In this document: positions 1 through 5,055 of the stretch, piece after piece | Position numbering within the stretch: position 1 is the first letter of the stretch | Layout: each line of letters starts with the position of its first letter | Assembly: GCA_023441845.1 (NCBI GenBank) | Contig: JAEZNF010000059.1 | Span: forward strand, 1 to 5,055 | Length of the DNA: 5,055 nucleotides | From: Bacillota bacterium | GTDB taxonomy: Bacteria; Bacillota; Clostridia; Acetivibrionales; DSM-2933 | Reading direction: 5' to 3' | The notes under the pieces: model-generated | The model's database searches: none | What the model was told of the DNA's origin: nothing | What the model saw: the letters and a program-made list of their open reading frames with translations, nothing else | Made by a program: the position numbers and the translations under genes

Positions 1-121
1 GCTTAATAGTTCTCCCTGCAAGGCTTGATTCCTTTGATACCTTAAAAGTCCTAGGAATAAGCCATTTTAGAAAATTGTATCCCACAAAAAAACTCAGAAA
101 TAAATATAAGATTCCCAGCAT
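1..121 (-). CDS. N-terminus of an unidentified membrane protein, cut by the left window edge
   Basis: An ATG at 121 opens a frame with no stop down to base 1, giving 40 residues that begin MLGILYLFLSFFVGYNFLKW and continue with a basic, hydrophilic stretch (IPRTFKVSK). Residues 1-18 form one hydrophobic segment followed by positive charges. This looks like an uncleaved signal anchor or a first transmembrane helix; no signal peptidase site is evident. The start is well supported: AGGAG at 130-134 lies 8 bases upstream, and an extended -10 promoter lies at 197-223. The reading frame is too short to place in a family. Polytopic membrane proteins, including membrane glycosyltransferases, often begin this way, but that is only a guess. 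It lies downstream of the permease gene in the same direction, with its own promoter between them. Confidence 0.7.
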   Translation of the reverse strand, partial: MLGILYLFLSFFVGYNFLKWLIPRTFKVSKESSLAGRTIK

Positions 122-196
122 TCTCAACTCTCCTAGATTGTTATAGTATTATAGACCTCAAATTTAAGCTTTGGACAGACAACTGCCCAATAATAT

Positions 197-223
197 ATTA
201 TACCAAGTTTAAATTATGGTCAA
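197..223 (-). promoter_or_regulatory. Extended -10 sigma-A-type promoter for the left-edge membrane protein gene
   Basis: On the minus strand a TATAAT hexamer (197-202) is preceded by TG plus one base (203-205), giving the extended -10 form TGGTATAAT. A TTGACC box (218-223), five of six matches to the -35 consensus, lies 15 bases further up. The spacing is short, but an extended -10 tolerates that. Transcription would begin near 190, which puts the GGGCAG-TTGT-CTGTCC hairpin (173-188) at the very 5' end of the message and leaves a leader of about 70 bases before the ATG at 121. Confidence 0.6.
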
Positions 224-257
224 TGTGTTATATTTAAAGAATGATTTTTAGCCCCTT

Positions 258-329
258 TTATGTGAGGTGCTCCTCCTCAACCTTTGAAAGCAGTGAAAAA
301 GCTATTGTTATTACTCCGAGAGTTATTTA
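258..329 (-). other. Detached last transmembrane helix of the MFS permease, after an in-frame stop
   Basis: Reading straight on in the permease frame past the TAA at 327-329 gives 22 sense codons and then a second TAA at 258-260. The peptide starts ITLGVITIAFSLLS and ends in a charged tail (KVEEEHLT). This is what the twelfth helix and cytoplasmic tail of an MFS protein look like, and the residues just before the stop (DNVSLKAA) are the usual lead-in to helix 12. With these codons the protein would have about 402 residues, the normal family length. The simplest reading is a nonsense mutation in codon 380 (counted from the ATG at 1466); sequencing error or stop read-through are alternatives. 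Confidence 0.65.
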
Positions 330-1466
330 TGCCGCTTTTAAAGATACATTGTCGATTATGAATCCGACTATCGGAAAGGCTACCATCTTACTGAGGCTTA
401 CAAGCATTGACATGCTGGATATGGTTGTAGCCCTCTCTTCGGAAGGAATATATTTGTTCAAATAGCTTATTAAAAGCGGTCTTCTGGTCATCGCAAAACC
501 TGCTATTAAAAAAATTGCCAAAATTGTAACCGGAAAAAATACAGTAAAGCCACTCACAAGATACATAATTCCAATGACAAACGCACTTATACTTAGCAGC
601 CGCTTTTTAGAGCCAATCAGTTTTTCCAGAACACCGTAACTGTTCAGAAGCACAATCTCAAAAATAACTATTCCTGTATTTACAACTCCATAAAACAGTA
701 TATTGACACCTGCTTCTTTAAGCATCATCTGGTACAGCCACAGCATCACAAATCCCATTGTAGTTATCACTACAAGATCTGCTGCCAGAATTTTAAGCAC
801 CCTGTGCCTATAAAAAACCGCAACTCCGCTTTTTATTGTCCCCATGAAATTTTTTCTCTCTTTATTTCTTTCTTCTGCAAGCGGTTCCTTGAGAAAAAAC
901 AGTATTACAAAGCCGATTACAAGCGGTACAAACATCAGAAGCATGGGATACTGAAGCCCAAATTTCTGGGCAATTATGCTTCCTGTAGGTGCAGCAACCA
1001 TTATACCGGCCAGGCCCATACTTTCAGCTCTTCCGAAAACCTTTTTTGCTTCATCTTCTTTCCCCAAGCTTTTTAAAGTATCGTAAATAAAAGCCTCATC
1101 TGTTCCCGATATTAATGAAAACCCGATGGCAACCAACGCCTCACCCAGCATATAAACATAAAAATTCGGCATGGAAACATATACTGCAAATCCCAATGCC
1201 TGAACCACAAGCCCCATTTGCATAGTTTTCTTTCTGCCCAGGTAATCCGCTATTCCCCCTGTCGGAATTTCAACAAGAAGCATGCAGAGCATGCACCATG
1301 ATTCCAGAATTGTTATTTTAAATATTGAAAGCTTCGCCCAGCCTGTAAAAAAAGGAATGAGCACAGGTGAAAACATATGAAACCACGATGTGAATTTGTA
1401 GATATAAATTTTATGCAGTACCTTTTTATATGCCTCATTTCTTAAGTCTGAATTTTTCTTGTCCAT
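327..1466 (-). CDS. MFS permease lacking its last transmembrane helix (possible pseudogene)
   Basis: This is an inner-membrane transporter of the major facilitator superfamily, probably a proton-coupled exporter or drug/metabolite permease; the substrate cannot be read from sequence. Residues are counted from the ATG at 1466 (379 residues). The loop between helices 2 and 3 carries a clear MFS motif A, GGIADYLGRKK (70-80). Helix 4 contains SGTDEAFIYD (120-129), helices 5 and 6 lie at roughly 150-192, and a basic central loop follows (EERNKERKN, about 198-206). The second half repeats the pattern and has the conserved NKYIPSEERATT segment (337-348) before helix 11. The frame stops at SLKAA, just before helix 12, and that helix continues in frame after the TAA. 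The ATG at 1466 is preferred over the in-frame ATG at 1478 because GGAG (1473-1476) sits 6 bases before it, whereas 1478 has no ribosome binding site. The gene has its own promoter, and no neighbour hints at a role. Confidence 0.85.
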   Translation of the reverse strand: MDKKNSDLRNEAYKKVLHKIYIYKFTSWFHMFSPVLIPFFTGWAKLSIFKITILESWCMLCMLLVEIPTGGIADYLGRKKTMQMGLVVQALGFAVYVSMPNFYVYMLGEALVAIGFSLISGTDEAFIYDTLKSLGKEDEAKKVFGRAESMGLAGIMVAAPTGSIIAQKFGLQYPMLLMFVPLVIGFVILFFLKEPLAEERNKERKNFMGTIKSGVAVFYRHRVLKILAADLVVITTMGFVMLWLYQMMLKEAGVNILFYGVVNTGIVIFEIVLLNSYGVLEKLIGSKKRLLSISAFVIGIMYLVSGFTVFFPVTILAIFLIAGFAMTRRPLLISYLNKYIPSEERATTISSMSMLVSLSKMVAFPIVGFIIDNVSLKAA

Positions 1467-1472
1467 TTTTAT

Positions 1473-1476
1473 CTCC
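1473..1476 (-). promoter_or_regulatory. Ribosome binding site that favours the inner start of the permease
   Basis: GGAG, overlapping the last base of the upstream in-frame ATG (1476-1478), lies 6 bases from the ATG at 1466. Upstream of 1478 the sequence (CATTAAGCT) has no purine-rich match to the 16S tail. Initiation at 1466 is therefore more likely, shortening the protein by four residues. Confidence 0.55.
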
Positions 1477-1509
1477 ATAGCTTAATGATTAGTAAAATTG
1501 TTAATAGTT

Positions 1510-1537
1510 ATTATACCAGCAAATACTTTTTATTGAA
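1510..1537 (-). promoter_or_regulatory. Extended -10 promoter of the MFS permease gene
   Basis: The minus strand carries a perfect TATAAT (1510-1515) preceded by TGG (1516-1518), which makes an extended -10. A poor -35 (TTCAAT, 1532-1537; three of six matches) lies 16 bases upstream. The predicted start of transcription is near 1503, giving a leader of about 37 bases. The same TGGTATAAT nonamer occurs in the promoter of the left-edge gene. The site is downstream of the cellulase terminator, so the permease is probably transcribed independently. Confidence 0.65.
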
Positions 1538-1627
1538 ATAATATAATAACAAAAACAAAAGAACCTTTAGGAGTCGAACTCCCCTTTACTTTCATATGGT
1601 TTTCCTATGGAAAATGAGCATTAATGA

Positions 1628-1653
1628 AAGCCCGCCGAAAAATCGGCAGGCTT
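1628..1653 (-). terminator. Terminator-like hairpin downstream of the GH9 cellulase
   Basis: On the minus strand an 11-bp stem, AAGCCTGCCGA / TCGGCGGGCTT (one T-G wobble), closes a TTTT loop. It begins 35 bases after the cellulase stop codon. The following bases are only TTCATTAATG, so the U-tract is weak. The stem is strong and its position fits transcript termination or 3'-end protection. The plus-strand equivalent has no T-run either, so a role for a plus-strand transcript is less likely, there being no plus-strand gene nearby. Confidence 0.65.
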
Positions 1654-1687
1654 ATTTGTACTGCTATTAATGACTATTTATTAATAA

Positions 1688-4108
1688 TTAATAATCTCTG
1701 GAAGTTTTATTAAAGTGTGCTGCAATTATAATAATATCATTCATATTTATAGCACCGTCTGCATTGATATCGGAGGTTTTGACATATCTGGAATCTGTTT
1801 TAGTTGTATTAAAAGAATTTGCTACCTCCATAATATCCCTGAAATTGATTGCTCCATCCTGTACACCTTTTATTGCTATATCCCCCGGCCACATGGTTTT
1901 AGGTGCAGTCTTTGTGCTTATCTGTACATCATCTGTTACACTGATACCGGAAAGCTCACGGTACAGGTATGAAGGCTTGCTAATCTTAAGCGTATACCCG
2001 TCATCATTTCGAGGTACATTTGTTATCTCAAAATAACCGTATTTATCGGTTGAAGCCCATAGGGATGTACCGGAAATCTCCACCTTGAACCCTTCTTTCA
2101 CTTCTGATTCAGCACTGGAGGTTGCCTTGAACTCCGGAACTATGTAACCCGAAACCTTATATCCCGTAGGAGTTGAAGGAGTAGGCGTTGCCTTAATTGT
2201 AGGCGTGGCCTTTATTGTAGGTGTAGGATTGGAAGACGGCACCCCGCCTAGAGGATCCTTGCCTGCAATCAGTTTTCCATCCTTGTATATCGGTATATTT
2301 TCTGTTCTTTTGTATGTACTGGTAAGGTCCTTCGTCGAAAAGTCATTTGATGATTTCCAGTTCGAGTTGCTGTAGTTGTAAATTCCAAACTGCACATAGC
2401 TTTTTATATACTGTTTTTGATTGGGGAAAGTAACTTCTACATAGTAGATATTCTTATCCTTGTCAAACGGTTGAAGAGAAGAAACTTTTGCGCCATTGGG
2501 CGTGTAATACAAGCTAACCATGAAAGAGGACGGATTTACCGAACCGTATTCGGACAAATCGAAAAAATACTTGAATGACAACCCGGTTTCAAACTTTGGA
2601 GGCGCTGTAATAATATTATACATTTTGGCATCAATTTCAACACCTTGCGTTCCGTCCTTATGCACCTGAGCTTCCACATAATATTCAGGCGGCTCGCCTT
2701 CAAGGCCTGGAGTTTCCTCGGGAGTCTGTCCCTGTCCGAAGTATTTGGACATACCGGCCATTGCCCCGACCAGACCCGCGTTATAGTCCAATCCCGTTTC
2801 GGTATAGACATACTCTCTGCATATATCGACATACTGGTCATTTTTATCGGCTCCGCCCACAAGAGCACCGTACAGGATATGCCTTTCAGCCATTTCCTTC
2901 TTTTCATCGGCAGGGTCTCCTTCAAGTCTTCCGCTTGCAGCCCTGTGGTGAGGGAACTTGGGATAATTATCGCCGAATCCTACAACGTAAGACATATTGT
3001 TGGGATTTTTCCCGAGAATATAGTCTATCTGGCTCTTAGCAAAATCAAGATACTTCTTGTTGCCTGATGTCTTATAGTAAATAAGCTGAATCATACTTTC
3101 AGCTGCCGGATACTTGCATACTCCCCAACTGTCAAGGTATTTCAAGCCCCCCGGAGTAGATCCCAATCCGTTTTGCCAATAATCCATATGTTCTTCCGCT
3201 ATGATCTTATACTTGGGTTTATCGGAAATCTGTGCCAATTTTGTGAACACTCCGGTCATAACATAATCCCAGCACTGTGTCCAATGGTCATTGAACATGT
3301 TGTCCCCGCCCATACCTTTTTCGGTCATAAGCTTTTCCACATCATCCATGTACTTCTTTTCGCCAGTTGCAATATATAGCCAGACTGCACCCCACATAAG
3401 TTCATCGTAATACTCTTTAGGTTGATAAAAGGATTGTCCCAGGCTGTTTCCCCTGTATGTCATACCGAAGGTGTAAAGGTCTTTTGCATATGTAAGGCAT
3501 TTATCCGCATAATCCTTGTCTCTGTCCTTAATATTCAGGTACATTAATGCCAGTGCTGCCGCTGCGTCACCTGCCACATCGGATCCCGGCTTGGAAGACG
3601 TTGCCGAATAATAAGTCGGCCTGTCATATGTCTGAAGCTCAGGCGGTCCCCAGTATGCATGGTCTGCCTCTCCCTCTCCCAACTGATAGTAGAAGGTGTT
3701 TTTGTTCTGGAAACACTTCATAAAATAGTCGGTAAAATGCTTCAGGATATTGAGCATGTATTCGTCCTGTCCCTTTTCAATGAAAACATCCTTAAACTCA
3801 TAATAGGCCCATCCAAGGGTTGAAGCTGAAGCACACTGCGGCAGGCCGAATTTGACATGGTCTCCGCAGTCATGGAAGCCTCCGGTCAAGTCAAGTCCTA
3901 CATCTTTTCCATCTTCAATATGGCATGGCCCGCGCCATTTTATCCTGTTGTCTCCTGCATCAGGCCCACACCAGTTTGCTTCATAGAAGAGAATGGATTT
4001 TGCAAATGCATCAACATAGTTGAAATTTGTATCCGCCGCCGTTACCGACTGCGGAAGCAAGCTTACCAGAAAAACGGCAAGCAAAGCCAGTACACTTATT
4101 CTTTTCAT
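1688..4108 (-). CDS. Secreted GH9 cellulase with CBM3c and a C-terminal X-module/type II-like dockerin
   Basis: This is an extracellular endo-(processive) glucanase that hydrolyses beta-1,4 bonds of cellulose by inversion. Domains along 806 residues: signal peptide 1-24 (cleavage likely after VTA); GH9 (alpha/alpha)6 catalytic domain about 28-458; CBM3c about 475-620, the family 3c module normally packed against GH9 and feeding it a cellulose chain; Pro/Thr linker 624-647 with PTIKAT twice; X module about 648-738; dockerin about 739-806. Catalytic residues are visible: D80 and D83 in GGFHDCGDHVKFG (general base), H387/R389 in the FPHHR segment, which fits the first GH9 signature throughout, and E437 in YTETGLDYNAG (proton donor). 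The C-terminus (GYKVSGYI, then KAGFKVEI-like KEGFKVEI, GYFEITNVP, GYTLKIS, MWPGDI, DINADGAINM, HFNKTSRDY) matches the X-dockerin end of CipA as I remember it, not ordinary type I enzyme dockerins. The enzyme should therefore dock to a type II cohesin on a cell-surface anchoring protein. The start has AAGGGGG 10 bases upstream. I cannot assign a Cel letter. Confidence 0.95.
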   Translation of the reverse strand: MKRISVLALLAVFLVSLLPQSVTAADTNFNYVDAFAKSILFYEANWCGPDAGDNRIKWRGPCHIEDGKDVGLDLTGGFHDCGDHVKFGLPQCASASTLGWAYYEFKDVFIEKGQDEYMLNILKHFTDYFMKCFQNKNTFYYQLGEGEADHAYWGPPELQTYDRPTYYSATSSKPGSDVAGDAAAALALMYLNIKDRDKDYADKCLTYAKDLYTFGMTYRGNSLGQSFYQPKEYYDELMWGAVWLYIATGEKKYMDDVEKLMTEKGMGGDNMFNDHWTQCWDYVMTGVFTKLAQISDKPKYKIIAEEHMDYWQNGLGSTPGGLKYLDSWGVCKYPAAESMIQLIYYKTSGNKKYLDFAKSQIDYILGKNPNNMSYVVGFGDNYPKFPHHRAASGRLEGDPADEKKEMAERHILYGALVGGADKNDQYVDICREYVYTETGLDYNAGLVGAMAGMSKYFGQGQTPEETPGLEGEPPEYYVEAQVHKDGTQGVEIDAKMYNIITAPPKFETGLSFKYFFDLSEYGSVNPSSFMVSLYYTPNGAKVSSLQPFDKDKNIYYVEVTFPNQKQYIKSYVQFGIYNYSNSNWKSSNDFSTKDLTSTYKRTENIPIYKDGKLIAGKDPLGGVPSSNPTPTIKATPTIKATPTPSTPTGYKVSGYIVPEFKATSSAESEVKEGFKVEISGTSLWASTDKYGYFEITNVPRNDDGYTLKISKPSYLYRELSGISVTDDVQISTKTAPKTMWPGDIAIKGVQDGAINFRDIMEVANSFNTTKTDSRYVKTSDINADGAINMNDIIIIAAHFNKTSRDY
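2186..2221 (-). repeat. Two tandem 18-bp units encoding PTIKAT in the linker
   Basis: Residues 630-635 and 636-641 of the cellulase are both PTIKAT, encoded by two adjacent 18-base units that differ at a few positions. This is the usual Pro/Thr-rich flexible linker between the cellulase core and the docking module. Such units readily gain and lose copies, so linker length may vary between strains. Confidence 0.7.
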
Positions 4109-4118
4109 TTAAGTAAAA

Positions 4119-4125
4119 CCCCCTT
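4119..4125 (-). promoter_or_regulatory. Ribosome binding site of the cellulase gene
   Basis: AAGGGGG lies 10 bases before the ATG at 4108. The ATG is followed directly by a textbook signal peptide (MKRISVLALL...), which confirms the start. Confidence 0.7.
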
Positions 4126-4158
4126 AATCACATTGTTTTTAAGCCTGTTAACATAACC

Positions 4159-4186
4159 GTTCATGAGTATCTTTAGTAGCATGAAC
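4159..4186 (-). promoter_or_regulatory. Operator-like inverted repeat in the cellulase leader
   Basis: A perfect 7-bp inverted repeat, GTTCATG-N14-CATGAAC, lies 51-78 bases before the cellulase ATG and downstream of the proposed promoter. Arm spacing (21 bases centre to centre, two helical turns) suits a dimeric repressor on one DNA face. It could also fold as an RNA hairpin with a large loop. An 8-bp palindrome TGTTAACA (4146-4153) lies next to it. The binding protein is unknown. Confidence 0.35.
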
Positions 4187-4216
4187 AGCTATTAAATTCC
4201 AAGCTTTTCTATATTA

Positions 4217-4245
4217 ATATTATCATATACTTTTATCTTGTACAA
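4217..4245 (-). promoter_or_regulatory. Weak candidate promoter of the cellulase gene
   Basis: The best sigma-A-like match upstream of the cellulase is TTGTAC (4240-4245), 17 bases, TAATAT (4217-4222); an overlapping GATAAT (4219-4224) is an alternative -10. Both boxes are imperfect, in contrast to the consensus promoter of the neighbouring gene. Transcription would start near 4210, leaving a leader of about 100 bases. A poor promoter fits a gene needing an activator or an alternative sigma factor, which is common for cellulosomal genes, but I see no convincing alternative sigma site. Confidence 0.35.
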
Positions 4246-4342
4246 TTAATCACAAGTATGGTGTGTCTTAAAACAACCCAATAAGGAAAATCCTGCGAAC
4301 TCATTGAATCATCAAAATCTCGGATTTTTAAATCAGATGAGG

Positions 4343-4388
4343 AAATTAAAAATAAAATACCCCTCGCCAAAAAAACAGGAGGGGGTAT
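4343..4388 (-). terminator. Intrinsic terminator of the small STAS-like gene
   Basis: On the minus strand ATACCCC(C)TC pairs with GAGGGGTAT around a 12-13-base loop, with one bulged C, and is followed at once by TTTATTTTTAATTT. GC-rich stem plus T-rich tail, about 50 bases after the stop codon at 4438, is the classic rho-independent form. It separates the small gene from the cellulase transcript. The rest of the 4109-4437 gap holds the cellulase promoter and leader, plus a short dyad AAAATC-TCG-GATTTT (4314-4328) of no clear use. Confidence 0.8.
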
Positions 4389-4437
4389 GCGTTATTACAA
4401 TTTTAGATAAGGATCTATCCTCGGAAAATAGCCGCCA

Positions 4438-4785
4438 TTATACCGCTTCATCCGGTGAATTAATATATACGCGGTTGAAGCCTATTTCTATCATTATTCT
4501 CTTGCACTGATTATGCGCAATAAGCGATTCAGGAGCAATCAAATATATGTTTTTGAAACCGACAGATAAAAAAAACTTCAGTGCTTCTCTGAAATCTGAA
4601 ATACTTTCCTGCATAAAAGGCTTCATTTCTTTGGCGTCTATAACCAGTATGTAATCTCTCGGGACAATCTCCTTTATTACTTTTACCATATCCTTTATAA
4701 AAAGATTGCCTTCATCCATCAGCATTAAACCATTAAAAGTAAATATCAGCTTTTTGTTTTCAGTATCATTTTCTATATTATACAT
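4438..4785 (-). CDS. Small hypothetical protein, possibly STAS/SpoIIAA-like fold
   Basis: A 115-residue soluble protein with no signal peptide or membrane segment. The order of predicted elements is strand (about 2-18, KKLIFTFNG), helix (25-40), strand (YILVIDAKEM, about 45-54), helix (ISDFREALKFFLSVGF), strand (NIYLIAP), helix (HNQCKRIMIEIGF), strand (RVYINS). This alternation, with an Asp at the end of a central strand (VIDAKEM), resembles STAS-domain proteins such as SpoIIAA, but no diagnostic phosphorylatable Ser motif is clear, so function is open. The ATG at 4785 is chosen because AAGGAG (4793-4798) is 7 bases away; the in-frame ATG at 4791 is only one base from it. The gene stands alone with a consensus promoter and its own terminator, which argues that it is real and actively transcribed. 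Confidence 0.8.
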   Translation of the reverse strand: MYNIENDTENKKLIFTFNGLMLMDEGNLFIKDMVKVIKEIVPRDYILVIDAKEMKPFMQESISDFREALKFFLSVGFKNIYLIAPESLIAHNQCKRIMIEIGFNRVYINSPDEAV

Positions 4786-4792
4786 CGGCATT

Positions 4793-4798
4793 CTCCTT
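4793..4798 (-). promoter_or_regulatory. Ribosome binding site that fixes the start of the small gene
   Basis: AAGGAG is one base from the ATG at 4791 but 7 bases from the ATG at 4785. The second spacing is optimal, so translation most likely begins at 4785 and the protein starts MYNIEN rather than MPMYNIEN. Confidence 0.65.
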
Positions 4799-4931
4799 GA
4801 TTAAGCATAATAAAGCAAAGAACCCGACCCGTTAAACTTTAGCCGGCCGTAGACATAAAATATGTAAATTGACGTATGTGAATAAGTTTTTGTAATAGTG
4901 AAAATAGAATTCTAAACCAAATTTATTTTAT

Positions 4932-4960
4932 ATTATATTACAACAGTAATATAATGTCAA
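4932..4960 (-). promoter_or_regulatory. Perfect consensus sigma-A promoter of the small gene
   Basis: The minus strand reads TTGACA (4955-4960), 17 bases, TATAAT (4932-4937): both hexamers and the spacing match the consensus exactly. Transcription should start near 4925, giving a leader of about 140 bases. The leader is AT-rich apart from a GC-rich island (4823-4848) that can form a hairpin, AGCCGG region with CCGACC region (4824-4846). The remaining sequence up to 5055 contains a tandem octamer just upstream of the -35 and otherwise nothing I can identify. Confidence 0.85.
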
Positions 4961-4967
4961 CACTTCG

Positions 4968-4983
4968 GAATGAACGAATGAAC
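4968..4983 (-). repeat. Tandem octamer GTTCATTC x2 upstream of the consensus promoter
   Basis: Two exact, adjacent copies of GTTCATTC (minus strand) end 7 bases before the -35 box. Position and repetition suggest a possible regulator site, but an 8-base duplication can also arise by chance slippage. Confidence 0.45.
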
Positions 4984-5055
4984 GGGGTGCATAAAATATA
5001 TCTGACACATCTTTTGTAATTGTAAAACACCATACAAAAACACAGTATATGTACA

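Noticed and set aside
241..465. Plus-strand open frame of 74 codons beginning MIFSPFYVRC
   Set aside because: It lies antisense to the permease C-terminus, has no ribosome binding site, and its length fits a chance shadow frame.
1561..1587. tRNA 3' end or tRNA-derived attachment site: minus strand GGGGAGTTCGACTCC looks like a T-arm
   Set aside because: With the required 7-base loop TTCGACT the 3' stem (CCTAA) does not pair with GGGAG, and there is no acceptor stem, anticodon arm or D-arm beside it.
1691..1894. Ordinary type I enzyme dockerin
   Set aside because: The preceding X module, the MWPGDI junction and the DINADGAINM/HFNKTS ending follow the CipA type II pattern rather than the two near-identical type I repeats.
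2645..3067. Plus-strand open frame of 140 codons inside the cellulase gene
   Set aside because: The cellulase reading is certain over this stretch (GH9 catalytic motifs and CBM3c), and the antisense product has no recognisable pattern or initiation signal.
4363..4388. SigI-type cellulosomal promoter for the cellulase: ACCCCC on the minus strand with CGAG downstream
   Set aside because: The ACCCCC is the left arm of a convincing intrinsic terminator, the -10 does not match CGAA/CGTA, and it lies over 250 bases from the cellulase start.
4816..4845. Flagellar-type (sigma-28/sigma-D) promoter: minus strand TAAAGTTT is an exact -35 match
   Set aside because: No GCCGATAA-like -10 lies at the needed distance (the sequence there is TTCTTTGC), and a perfect sigma-A promoter already serves the gene.
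4869..4898. Plus-strand promoter TTGACG with a TAATAG-like -10
   Set aside because: The -10 matches only three of six positions and no plus-strand gene follows.

Overview
The window looks like chromosome of a cellulosome-forming, anaerobic clostridial bacterium of the Acetivibrio (Clostridium thermocellum / A. clariflavus / A. cellulolyticus) group. The evidence is a secreted family 9 glycoside hydrolase that ends in a cellulosomal X-module/dockerin pair close to the C-terminus of the scaffoldin CipA, together with AT-rich intergenic DNA, strong AGGAG-type ribosome binding sites and sigma-A-type promoters. The species cannot be fixed from the window alone.

All recognisable genes lie on the minus strand, so transcription runs from right to left. 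From right to left: (1) 4786-5055 is a gene-free leader/promoter region with a perfect TTGACA-N17-TATAAT promoter (4932-4960); (2) 4438-4785 is a small cytosolic protein of unknown function with a possible STAS/SpoIIAA-like fold, closed by an intrinsic terminator at 4343-4388; (3) 4109-4437 holds that terminator, a weak promoter, an operator-like inverted repeat and the ribosome binding site of the cellulase gene; (4) 1688-4108 is the cellulase: signal peptide, GH9, CBM3c, Pro/Thr linker, X module, type II-like dockerin; (5) 1479-1687 holds a terminator hairpin, two smaller dyads and an extended -10 promoter; (6) 327-1466 is a major facilitator superfamily (MFS) permease whose last transmembrane helix is cut off by an in-frame TAA, with the missing helix still readable in the same frame to 258; (7) 122-257 carries another extended -10 promoter; (8) 1-121 is the N-terminus of a membrane protein that runs off the left edge.

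Each gene appears to have its own promoter, so these are neighbouring single-gene units rather than an operon. I see no functional link between the cellulase and the small protein or the permease. The most notable points are the type II-like X-dockerin on a catalytic subunit, which would predict docking to a cell-surface anchoring scaffoldin rather than to CipA-type cohesins, and the single in-frame stop in the permease. I found no CRISPR array, insertion sequence, phage gene, tRNA or rRNA, and nothing that amounts to a new multi-gene system.
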